Part shown: positions 1-5,041 of the stretch, one piece after another
Layout: each line of letters opens with the position of its first letter
How positions within the stretch are numbered: position 1 is the first letter of the stretch
From: Planctomycetota bacterium
Lineage (GTDB): Bacteria; Planctomycetota; Phycisphaerae; Sedimentisphaerales; Anaerobacaceae
Length of the DNA: 6,801 bases
Direction: 5' to 3'
Assembly (NCBI GenBank): GCA_013202635.1
Contig: JABMRO010000058.1
Coordinates: 1-6,801, forward strand
The notes under the pieces: model-generated
What the model saw: only the letters and a program-made list of their open reading frames with translations
Told to the model about the DNA's origin: nothing
The model's database searches: none
Position numbers and translations under genes: made by a program

Positions 1-76
1 AGGCCGACGCGGCAATCTTCAACCAATAGTAAATATTCAATAGAAAATGTAGGGTGTGCAACGCGAACTCTACTAG

Positions 77-490
77 CTAAACTTCAGCAACATTACCCAA
101 AGGGTAATCTTTATTAAGTATTTTCAATACATTTTTATAAAAGACTCGCTGCAGAAAACTTGAGCTCTTAATTGCAGTCAATAATATTATTGCTGATGTT
201 ATGATGGCTATAATAAATCCTATTGTGCTGACACCAAAATCAACATATCGCATAGGCCATAATAAGTTTATCGTTTGAAACAAGAAACTTAACAGAAGTA
301 AAACAAAACCAACAATTGTATCAGCTCTCTGAGTAGTGAAATTTTTTGTAACAGCTTTATTATAACCCCACTTTGTTTTTGATAGTTCAGCTAAATCCTT
401 TGCTGATATGCTAAGCATGCCTTTAATTAAAAAGTATGATGATATTAATACCAACAATAAGGCTTGGACTTGTATAAACGTACGAAGCAT
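77..490 (-). CDS. Small three-helix membrane protein of unknown function
   Basis: A 137-residue protein with three hydrophobic stretches, at about residues 8-24, 57-78 and 86-108. It is therefore probably an inner-membrane protein with a short polar loop (about 28-56) and a basic C-terminal tail. The ATG at 490 is supported by an AAGGGG Shine-Dalgarno eight bases upstream. No catalytic motif is visible. The loop-to-helix segment around residues 36-62 (T-K-W-G-Y-N, then Q-R-A-D-T-I-V-G) resembles small uncharacterised bacterial membrane proteins I have seen, but I cannot name a family. It lies 153 bp downstream of the zinc-ribbon gene on the same strand, so it could be the last gene of that unit or have its own promoter. 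A dyad-symmetric site lies just upstream. Gene call confident; function unknown. Confidence 0.8.
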   Translation of the reverse strand: MLRTFIQVQALLLVLISSYFLIKGMLSISAKDLAELSKTKWGYNKAVTKNFTTQRADTIVGFVLLLLSFLFQTINLLWPMRYVDFGVSTIGFIIAIITSAIILLTAIKSSSFLQRVFYKNVLKILNKDYPLGNVAEV

Positions 491-515
491 CTTATTATCC
501 CCTTGTTAAAACATG

Positions 516-535
516 GACGTTTACATATTTACGTC
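516..535. promoter_or_regulatory. Dyad GACGT-N10-ACGTC upstream of membrane-protein gene
   Basis: Perfect 5-bp arms separated by 10 bases, with the near edge 26 bases upstream of the membrane-protein start codon. The two-turn centre-to-centre spacing would suit a dimeric DNA-binding regulator. It could also be a weak RNA hairpin or chance, because the arms are short. No convincing -35/-10 pair was found beside it. Confidence 0.25.
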
Positions 536-643
536 ACTTGAGTCAGTCCTTTTACTTTTGTTTATTTACAGCTTCGGCCTCCTTTTTCTCCTTCGCACGT
601 CCTACTGGTCATGACCGAAGTCTGAAATAGCAAGCCAGCTTTA

Positions 644-784
644 TTATTCTACCTTGTTGCTTCCACATTTGGGACAGGTAACTGGATAGGACGGGCGGCC
701 TTTTTCTTCGGCTTCCCCTGGTTCAAAAACATCTTTTTCAAACTCGCACCCGCAATTTTTGCATATGAATCTTCGCTTTCTCAT
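644..784 (-). CDS. 46-residue zinc-ribbon protein (FmdB-like)
   Basis: A 46-codon gene starting at the ATG at 784 and ending in TAA at 644-646. It has two cysteine pairs, C8-K-N-C11 (with an extra C13) and C37-P-K-C40 followed by G-S, the usual layout of a zinc ribbon or rubredoxin-like knuckle. The protein begins M-R-K-R-R-F and contains an acidic middle (E21 to E27). It most resembles the short FmdB-type zinc-ribbon family, whose role is unclear (putative regulatory or nucleic-acid-binding). The Shine-Dalgarno GGAG sits five bases from the ATG and overlaps the TAG stop of the upstream TIR gene, so translation is probably coupled to it. The gene is complete and in good reading order; only its function is uncertain. 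Confidence 0.8.
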   Translation of the reverse strand: MRKRRFICKNCGCEFEKDVFEPGEAEEKGRPSYPVTCPKCGSNKVE

Positions 785-792
785 GTTAGCTC

Positions 793-1725
793 CTACTTTT
801 GATTAAGGATCTCAGTAAATGTTCGCCACAAACACTCCGCCGCTTTTTCGGAACCAAGAAGCCTACTTTCGTCTCCATCTGGCATTGTCACCCACAAATT
901 TGAGATATCGAAGCCAAGCTTGCTAAGGTCATCGCTTATGCGGAGCCACCCATTACACGAGTTGTCGGAATCAATATCGAAGTGTCCGGAATTGTAAGCT
1001 ATTGAGTCAGAACCCATGGGGCCGCCCATCCAAATCTTGCACTTGCTTTTAACTTCGCCGTGGACGTATATAGTACAGATGAACTTAAATCGGTGGACAT
1101 CGGTGAAATCTGTTTCCACGTGTGAGTATTGCCTTTCCAACCTTGCTAATCCCTCCCGAAAATATGCCTTGATTACACCGAATGATGTCTTAAGGAAAAG
1201 GTCTTTATCTCTTTGCGTAAACTTCTTTTTTATTGGCGGCATTGGTATATCGAAAGATATCTCGCTTCCCATCTTGGACTTTTCACGAACAGAGGCCTTA
1301 CCCTGTGACAAACGAAGCTTCAGTGCTTCGATTACTTCATTCACATTCTCGTTCCAGACAATGTATGCTTTATCGCTCAGAAGGGGGTATTTTTTAATAA
1401 TGAGGCTCTTGACTCTCTCCGGTCCTAACAAGAGTGGAAGAACCCGCACGTCCCCGTCTGAAGCTTCAATATTAACGGCCGAGTTCAGTTCACGTTGTGG
1501 CCAGTTCTTAGAAAGGAATGCTTCACTGAGAATCACGACAACATATCTTGATATTTTTAGGCCATCGTTAACTTTCTGAGTTATGCTATCACCCCATTTT
1601 ATTTCAGCCTGGTCATACCAATACGTTATCCCAGCATCTTCTAAAGCTTTCACCAAAGGCGTGACAACTTCCGCTTTGTCCTCACTCGCATGACAAAGGA
1701 ATATATCTTTCTTATCAACAGGCAT
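793..1725 (-). CDS. TIR-domain protein with long C-terminal domain
   Basis: A 310-residue protein. Residues about 7-138 form a TIR domain. The box-1 strand is D-I-F-L-C-H-A-S-E-D (7-16), followed by W-Y-D-Q-A-E-I (36-42), G-D-S-I (45-48), S-R-Y-V-V-V-I-L-S (59-67) and W75-P-Q-R-E79-L80. E79 is in the position of the catalytic glutamate of TIR NAD+ glycohydrolases, so NAD-consuming activity is plausible. A charged linker (about 139-168) leads to a second domain (169-310) that begins F-T-Q-R-D-K-D and includes C-K-I-W-M-G-G. I recall this domain attached to other bacterial TIR proteins but know no function for it; a ligand- or partner-sensing role is inference. I chose the ATG at 1725 because AGGAG lies six bases upstream and the TIR core starts right after it; an in-frame extension to 1785 lacks this support. 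It sits between a GIY-YIG gene 78 bp upstream and a coupled zinc-ribbon gene. Confidence 0.93.
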   Translation of the reverse strand: MPVDKKDIFLCHASEDKAEVVTPLVKALEDAGITYWYDQAEIKWGDSITQKVNDGLKISRYVVVILSEAFLSKNWPQRELNSAVNIEASDGDVRVLPLLLGPERVKSLIIKKYPLLSDKAYIVWNENVNEVIEALKLRLSQGKASVREKSKMGSEISFDIPMPPIKKKFTQRDKDLFLKTSFGVIKAYFREGLARLERQYSHVETDFTDVHRFKFICTIYVHGEVKSKCKIWMGGPMGSDSIAYNSGHFDIDSDNSCNGWLRISDDLSKLGFDISNLWVTMPDGDESRLLGSEKAAECLWRTFTEILNQK

Positions 1726-1803
1726 TGTCTGCTCCTTCAATAAGCACAATTCTGTACCGATTATTTGGAATAACCAGAGACACAATCTGGCCCCTTACTT
1801 TGA

Positions 1804-2106
1804 TTATTTGCCCTGCTCGTTGTATTTTGGCTTTTCGTTCTTTATGATACGCTTCTCTTCGGCCTTGGCTTTTTCTAGTGATAGCATTGGCTTAACACGG
1901 AACGATTTCGCTCCACGTATCGGATCCTGTGCACCTGGCAGATGTTCCTCAAGCCTATCTTGTGGTCTATTGCGCTTTGCTACGCCTGTATAAATGTTCT
2001 CATTCTTGCTATTTAGAAGTTCGTATAGCACAGGCTTAGCTTCAGGTACCTTCTTGATGTTTGTCTTGTTGAAATTTGTTTTTGGTGAAAATCTTTTCTT
2101 TGACAT
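1804..2106 (-). CDS. Compact GIY-YIG nuclease-like protein
   Basis: A 100-residue protein. After a basic N-terminus (K/R/N-rich, 1-22) come V-L-Y (26-28) as the GIY equivalent and Y39-T-G as the YIG equivalent. These are followed by R51 and H55 (R-x3-H), a glutamate in an alpha-helix (E83/E84) and K-P-K-Y-N96. The order and spacing match the GIY-YIG endonuclease fold, with the tyrosines, arginine, glutamate and terminal asparagine kept. The family cuts or nicks DNA using a divalent metal. This copy is little more than the minimal domain and has no obvious separate DNA-binding domain beyond the basic N-terminus. The ATG at 2106 has AGGAAG six bases upstream. It is the first gene of the minus-strand unit, 78 bp ahead of the TIR gene. 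The GIY and YIG motifs are loosely matched, so loss of activity is possible. Confidence 0.85.
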   Translation of the reverse strand: MSKKRFSPKTNFNKTNIKKVPEAKPVLYELLNSKNENIYTGVAKRNRPQDRLEEHLPGAQDPIRGAKSFRVKPMLSLEKAKAEEKRIIKNEKPKYNEQGK

Positions 2107-2185
2107 TGTTTACTTCCTTTCATATATGAGAAACATTCTTTATTTTTGGATCGTTTTGGAATGCAAAGAGTGGTATGAAAAGCAC

Positions 2186-2210
2186 GCTCTCGGCCTTCCT
2201 TGCCGATAGC
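2186..2210 (-). promoter_or_regulatory. Hairpin in the leader of the GIY-YIG/TIR unit
   Basis: On the minus strand GCT and CGGC pair with GCCG and AGC across a 2x2 internal loop, leaving a 7-base loop AAGGAAG. It would lie in the roughly 110-base leader between the predicted promoter and the GIY-YIG start. It has no following T-run, so it is not a terminator. The purine loop resembles a Shine-Dalgarno, but the nearest start codon is about 80 bases away. Could be chance. Confidence 0.25.
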
Positions 2211-2222
2211 TTTACGTTATGC

Positions 2223-2250
2223 AATATAAGTAGTGCAAATAGCGTGCCAA
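2223..2250 (-). promoter_or_regulatory. Sigma70-like promoter of the GIY-YIG/TIR/zinc-ribbon unit
   Basis: Read on the minus strand: TTGGCA (2250-2245, five of six consensus bases), a 16-bp spacer, and TATATT (2228-2223, five of six). The start site would be near 2216, giving a leader of about 110 bases before the GIY-YIG ATG at 2106. No competing -35/-10 pair of similar quality was found between here and the gene. A second TATAAT without a matching -35 lies slightly upstream, abutting the palindrome. Confidence 0.45.
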
Positions 2251-2262
2251 TCACGTTATTAT

Positions 2263-2275
2263 AGGACAGTGTCCT
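2263..2275. promoter_or_regulatory. Perfect palindrome AGGACA-G-TGTCCT, candidate operator
   Basis: A 13-bp perfect dyad with 6-bp arms and a single central base, 12 bp upstream of the predicted -35. On the minus strand its last base is shared with a TATAAT hexamer. A regulator bound here could act from upstream of the main promoter or directly on the alternative TATAAT. It could equally be an end of a small repeat element; a single copy in the window cannot decide. Confidence 0.35.
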
Positions 2276-2345
2276 TGCAACTCTTTCACTATACACTACT
2301 TACAATTTCTTTCATATTTTTAACTATTTGTCAACACTATATTTA

Positions 2346-2360
2346 CTGCCATGTTGGCAG
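2346..2360. repeat. Perfect short inverted repeat CTGCCA-TGT-TGGCAG
   Basis: Six-bp arms around a three-base loop would make a tight hairpin. There is no T-run on either side in either direction, so it is not an intrinsic terminator. It lies upstream of the GIY-YIG promoter at the edge of the gene-free region. Role unknown. Confidence 0.4.
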
Positions 2361-2688
2361 GCATAAGTACCAATCGAATACGTTACCTACCATTTAGACA
2401 TCTGCGCATACACTTAGCGCTTCTATTAATAAGGGCGTTTCTGAGACAGCATATATTGATTGTCTTTTCTTTAATTTTCTGAAAAATCGAGCAATTTTCG
2501 ACAAAAAACGCTAAAAACCAACCCCCAAATCCCCGATTTCCAACAAAAATAAGGAATTTCGTCAGCTTCAAATATGTTGCATCTTAATGCAACTGTGGAC
2601 GAAGGCAAGTTTCTATGACAAAGCTGGCTTTGAGAATTGAAACTGTCAAGAACACTAAGCTGAACGAAAACCGTTTCAATGCTCTACC
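2361..2688. other. AT-rich stretch with no credible gene
   Basis: Both strands hold only short open frames without good ribosome-binding sites or recognisable protein features. The sequence has A- and T-rich runs and a few small dyads, for example CAAAGC-TG-GCTTTG at 2619-2632. It also has scattered 'atcg' words that grade into the repeat arrays to the right. I see no RNA gene. Confidence 0.5.
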
Positions 2689-2728
2689 TAATACGCAATA
2701 CACATCACGCAATACTTAATACGAACGA
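2689..2728. repeat. Degenerate 'aatacg(c)' word array, left copy
   Basis: A run of near-identical 6-9 base words (taatacgcaatac, cacgcaatac, taatacgaacg) without a fixed period. The same word type recurs at 2912-2989. I recall arrays of this kind scattered between genes in Phycisphaerae-type genomes, where they are often miscalled as short proteins rich in R-N-T-Q-Y. Confidence 0.5.
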
Positions 2729-2810
2729 AAATTTGAGCTTTTTTTCGGCCAAAAACGATACTAATTAAAAACAAAAATCGAAATTTTCAAAATTTTTTAT
2801 CTCCTTTCTG

Positions 2811-2847
2811 CACATCGAGTTACAAGAATCCAGCATCGAAAATCGAG
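2811..2847. repeat. Degenerate 'atcgag' word array, left copy
   Basis: Contains atcgag at 2814-2819 and 2842-2847 with the variants 'gaatccagcatcgaa' between. It is a diverged match to the array at 3006-3042, sharing the order atcgag, ta, aga-atc(ga/c), agcatcga, atcgag. No coding signal. Confidence 0.45.
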
Positions 2848-2911
2848 ACTTTTTTCGACTCAAAAGTGCACATCGGTCTAATTATAGAGGGAGTGTTTCC
2901 CCCCCCTCACC

Positions 2912-2989
2912 CAATATGAAATCTGAAATATGAGATACACAACACTCAATACGAGATACTCTTCACGAAATACGCAATACGAAAAACGC
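2912..2989. repeat. Degenerate 'aatacg / gaaat' word array, right copy
   Basis: Words such as 'aatatgaaat', 'gagatac', 'caatacgagatac', 'cacgaaatacgc' and 'aatacgaaaa' follow one another. It is preceded by an 8-base C run (2899-2906). In one frame it reads as R-Y/N-T repeats, which explains a spurious open frame across it. Second occurrence of the array type seen at 2689-2728. Confidence 0.55.
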
Positions 2990-3005
2990 TCTACACTGCC
3001 TTTTT

Positions 3006-3042
3006 CGAGAATCGAGTATCCAGAATCGAGCATCGAGTACGC
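3006..3042. repeat. Degenerate 'atcgag' word array, right copy
   Basis: Three exact atcgag words at 3011-3016, 3025-3030 and 3032-3037, separated by 'tatccaga' and 'c'. It directly follows the aatacg array and directly precedes the KQTQF-type repeat, so the three elements form one composite block. The frame reads I-E-Y-P-E-S-S-I-E-Y, a pattern typical of repeat-derived false proteins. Confidence 0.55.
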
Positions 3043-3043
3043 A

Positions 3044-3157
3044 AAACAAACCCAATTTCAAAAAAGTCAAATGAACCTAAATCAATACAATACAATGAAT
3101 TATGAAAATAAATCCAATTGGACATTTGGTGAAAACAAACCCAAACAAACCCAATTT
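3044..3157 (+). repeat. Phycisphaerae-type 'KQTQF...ENKSNWT' interspersed repeat with 15-bp flanking direct repeats
   Basis: The 15-mer AAACAAACCCAATTT occurs exactly at 3044-3058 and 3143-3157, 99 bases apart. Between them the plus-strand frame reads Q-M-N-L-N-Q-Y, then Y-E-N-K-S-N-W-T, then G-E-N-K-P-K-Q-T-Q-F. I recall peptides of this type from many spurious intergenic calls in Phycisphaerae-like assemblies. The 99-base offset is a multiple of three, so the same K-Q-T-Q-F peptide appears at both ends. No start codon with a ribosome-binding site and no protein fold is apparent, so I treat it as a DNA repeat, not a gene. Confidence 0.55.
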
Positions 3158-3167
3158 TAAGGGATTT

Positions 3168-3197
3168 GGGCCGGGGAAAATTATTTTGCCGGGGCCC
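3168..3197. repeat. G+C-rich imperfect inverted repeat
   Basis: GGG-CCGG pairs with CCGG-(GG)-CCC, enclosing AAAA-TTA-TTTT, so both outer and inner arms are complementary with small bulges. It immediately follows the KQTQF repeat and could be part of the same element or a transcription stop. No T-run follows on the plus strand. Confidence 0.4.
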
Positions 3198-3268
3198 GAT
3201 AAAATTGTCCATCTCTATAGCTTGATGCCCACAAAGCGGCCATAAAACGGCTTTTTGCGGCTTCCCGG

Positions 3269-3297
3269 TTGAATTTAATTCGTCATTATGGTATAAT
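3269..3297 (+). promoter_or_regulatory. Sigma70-like promoter for the GspB-like gene
   Basis: TTGAAT at 3269-3274, a 17-bp spacer, and a perfect TATAAT at 3292-3297. The predicted start near 3304 gives a leader of about 26 bases before the ATG at 3330. Transcription starting here makes the in-frame TTG at 3297 impossible as the start codon. This is the best promoter match in the window. Confidence 0.6.
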
Positions 3298-3329
3298 TGG
3301 TCATCAATCAAGAAATGGGGGGAGTTAAA

Positions 3330-3719
3330 ATGAATGTCAAAATCAACCGTTCCATTGCATTTCTGAGTCTATTATTTTTCGTAACGATATTTTTTACGTG
3401 GGGATTCGAGCGTCTTTATGAACAAAAGCGATACTATCTTGATAAAATCGAGAGGCTGGATAGGCCATATAAAAGCTATTTGTCGGCCGCGGTTCACTCC
3501 ATAACGGGCAAACCAGCAGGACTCGTCAAAAGTATTTTGTACAGCAAGGACCTGTCTTCCACTATAATCAGCGAGAACAACAGTATCTTACACGAGGAAA
3601 ATACGATACATGGGGCCACAATCGTCAAAATACACAAAGATAAAGTTGAATTCGCTAAAAACGGCCAGAGCTGGACTCAAAAAGTAGGGGAGCCGCCAGG
3701 CCTGGAGTGGTATAATTAA
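3330..3719 (+). CDS. Single-pass membrane protein, GspB/GspC-like
   Basis: A 129-residue protein with one hydrophobic segment (about residues 8-24) after a short basic N-terminus, so probably anchored in the inner membrane with its C-terminus in the periplasm. A charged stretch (30-50) follows. The C-terminal module (about 68-118) reads S-I-L-Y-S ... I-L-H-E-E-N-T-I-H-G-A-T-I-V-K-I-H-K-D-K-V-E-F-x-K-N-G, W115-T-Q-K-V. This matches the small beta-rich module at the end of type II secretion GspB proteins and related GspC HR/PilP-like domains, which bind other secretion components. The ATG at 3330 has a GGGGGAG Shine-Dalgarno five bases upstream. It stands alone on its strand here, with a good promoter and no adjacent secretion operon; the partner machinery must be elsewhere. 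Family assignment moderate, gene call strong. Confidence 0.82.
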   Translation: MNVKINRSIAFLSLLFFVTIFFTWGFERLYEQKRYYLDKIERLDRPYKSYLSAAVHSITGKPAGLVKSILYSKDLSSTIISENNSILHEENTIHGATIVKIHKDKVEFAKNGQSWTQKVGEPPGLEWYN

Positions 3720-3791
3720 ATCTAACGCCCGGCCGGGTTGATGGTGAGAAGGAAATAAAGACAACGGCAACGGCTGAGGGAAAGAAAAACA

Positions 3792-3842
3792 GCGAGCGTA
3801 CCTCCACACACGCTCGCCATGTGACATTCAGGTCTTTTTTTT
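3792..3842 (+). terminator. Candidate terminator region after GspB-like gene
   Basis: GCGAGCGT (3792-3799) pairs perfectly with ACGCTCGC (3810-3817) around a 10-base loop, and eight Ts run from 3835 to 3842. The T-run is 17 bases past the stem, too far for a classical intrinsic terminator. An alternative weaker pairing, ACCT-c-CACA with TGTG...AGGT, would end one base before the Ts and exclude the first stem. Position after the stop codon supports a termination role, but the form is unusual. Confidence 0.4.
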
Positions 3843-3928
3843 GTAATTATCTTATCGGCAGGAAATAAGACCATCTTAATTTGAAGTGAGAAAAAACTCA
3901 GAATTTCCGCACAAATTCCGAATTTCCG

Positions 3929-3955
3929 GGTGTCGGCTCTGAAGCCGGAGCCACC
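3929..3955. repeat. Hairpin-forming inverted repeat downstream of prepilin-like gene
   Basis: GGTG plus TCGGCT pairs with AGCCGG plus CACC around a CTGA loop, with a three-base bulge on one side. It sits about 120 bases past the stop of the minus-strand gene. A T-run on the minus strand (opposite 3891-3896) is over 30 bases further on, so it could help end transcription but is not a standard terminator. It may be one copy of a dispersed repeat. Confidence 0.4.
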
Positions 3956-4075
3956 AAAGGCCGTTCCATATTATGGACAAGGACGTAATATGCTTATTGT
4001 TGCCGTTTGAGTGACAACGCTGTCAGGAGAATCCCGATTATATCGAACGGCGAAGCAGCAGGGATTATCAGCAGG

Positions 4076-4822
4076 TCAATTCTTGTCGAGGGGGTCATAC
4101 CATCGCTTAGGTATGTCTTCTCCGAGGGTTTCATTGATGGTTGTGATATGGCCGTCCAGCCAGAGACAGTTGAGCTTGCCGCCCGTTGCATCGTCTTTAT
4201 CTGATTTAATAGAATGCCTGAAAATGCCGCGATACCAGTCCCTGCGACCACCGGTTCTGTAGTGTTCAAAATTCATGCCACTCGCGTTGGCGTAGAGCAT
4301 ATCGTTTCCATTTTCGATTCTGGGCTCCATATGGTCGTGGGCGACGACAACTTCGGAATGACGCGGGATGGAAACAGATTTCTCCTCGGTCAGCCAGCCG
4401 TTCATAGAAAAGGCTGAATTATTTATTTCGCCGGAGCCGTAGAGCATTTCCTGTTCGACAATCTGAGAGAAGTTTTTAAAGGTCGGGCAGCCGAATAACT
4501 TCTCCTCTTTTACATATTCAAGGTATATAACGCCCCAATATGAACTATCGTCGCTGGCCTTGAGCAACTGTCCTCTGGCGCCATACCAGAGATGCCCGTT
4601 ACAGGCGCCCGTGTGCGTGTGGAAGTCGGGCATCCTGTCATCGTTGTCATCCAGGTACATCAAAACAGCGAGGCCTATACCCTTTAGATTGGCCCTGCAG
4701 GCCTGTTCCCGCGCCTGTTCTTTTACTCTCTGGAGAGCCGGCATCAGTATAGCCAGGAGTAGTGCAATAATGGCAATAACAACGAGAAGCTCGATTAACG
4801 TAAAGGCATTTTTTCTGTGCAT
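4076..4822 (-). CDS. Prepilin-type N-terminal cleavage/methylation domain protein (planctomycete pseudopilin-like)
   Basis: A 248-residue protein. The N-terminus M-H-R-K-N-A6, F7-T-L-I-E11-L-L-V-V-I-A is a class III-type prepilin signal. The leader peptidase would cut before F7 (alanine instead of the usual glycine at -1), and E11 is the conserved Glu+5. The hydrophobic helix runs to about residue 27 and continues as an amphipathic helix with R-V-K-E-Q-A-R and C-R-A-N-L-K. Like the large planctomycete DUF1559-type family it has R202-H203, G214-G215 and L-W-L-D223-G-H225 near the end, the last-named motif resembling H-X9-DG tails. Such proteins are probably exported and assembled as pseudopilins, or act as surface proteins; individual roles are unknown. 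The ATG at 4822 has AGGAAGGG seven bases upstream; an in-frame ATG at 4888 would add 22 residues before the signal and is unlikely. It is transcribed away from the secretin-like gene. Confidence 0.92.
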   Translation of the reverse strand: MHRKNAFTLIELLVVIAIIALLLAILMPALQRVKEQAREQACRANLKGIGLAVLMYLDDNDDRMPDFHTHTGACNGHLWYGARGQLLKASDDSSYWGVIYLEYVKEEKLFGCPTFKNFSQIVEQEMLYGSGEINNSAFSMNGWLTEEKSVSIPRHSEVVVAHDHMEPRIENGNDMLYANASGMNFEHYRTGGRRDWYRGIFRHSIKSDKDDATGGKLNCLWLDGHITTINETLGEDIPKRWYDPLDKN

Positions 4823-4958
4823 CAATAATCCCTTCCTGCAACCTGCATTTATTGTCGGCTGAATCAACTTATGATTTCCAGCAACCATTCACGAGCACTT
4901 CGAATTGATTGGACTACACAGCCAACATCAAATACCCAACTTTCAATACTCAGGTCAT

Positions 4959-4987
4959 TTTATAACATATTTGAAGATGTAATCCAA
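4959..4987 (-). promoter_or_regulatory. Candidate promoter of the prepilin-like gene
   Basis: On the minus strand: TTGGAT (4987-4982), a 17-bp spacer ending in TGT, and TATAAA (4964-4959). The -35 is poor (three of six), but the -10 is five of six and has a TGn extension. The leader would be about 130 bases. Plausible but not strong. Confidence 0.4.
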
Positions 4988-5041
4988 GAGAAAAAAAACA
5001 CTCTTTTTCAATCGGAGACCCACGTTTACCCTATATAAACT

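Larger units (their letters stand above)
3720..4075. other. Convergent intergenic region
   Basis: Lies between the ends of the plus-strand GspB-like gene and the minus-strand prepilin-like gene. It has a 10-bp palindrome CCCGGCCGGG at 3728-3737, a strong hairpin with a distant T-run (3792-3842), a TGAG-A6-CTCA dyad (3887-3900), two GAATTTCCG words 19 bases apart (3901, 3920) and a second hairpin (3929-3955). No coding region is credible on either strand. Confidence 0.5.

Noticed and set aside
607..616. Palindrome GGTCATGACC between zinc-ribbon and membrane-protein genes
   Set aside because: A 10-bp dyad without loop or T-run is neither a terminator nor clearly an operator; likely chance.
1016..1579. 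187-codon plus-strand frame opposite the TIR gene
   Set aside because: Antisense shadow; the minus strand encodes clear TIR motifs and has a proper start and ribosome-binding site.
1726..1785. 20-residue N-terminal extension of the TIR protein
   Set aside because: No ribosome-binding site at 1785, whereas AGGAG is well placed before the ATG at 1725 right before the TIR core.
2329..2334. Perfect TTGACA on the minus strand as promoter of the left operon
   Set aside because: No -10 hexamer at 16-18 bases; the nearest TATAGT is 35 bases away. The pair at 2250-2223 is better.
2383..2571. 62-codon minus-strand open frame
   Set aside because: No Shine-Dalgarno, low-complexity AT-rich DNA and no recognisable protein features.
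2615..2719. 34-codon plus-strand open frame ending in the aatacg array
   Set aside because: Poorly placed purine stretch as ribosome-binding site, and its C-terminus is repeat translation.
2689..3042. Possible CRISPR array
   Set aside because: Words are 6-9 bases, degenerate and not regularly spaced; there are no unique spacers of constant length and no cas genes.
2930..3160. 76-codon plus-strand open frame
   Set aside because: It runs across the aatacg and atcgag arrays and the KQTQF repeat; the peptide is only repeat translation and has no ribosome-binding site.
2991..3311. 106-codon minus-strand open frame
   Set aside because: Antisense to the same repeats and overlapping the strong plus-strand promoter at 3269-3297; composition is repeat-derived.
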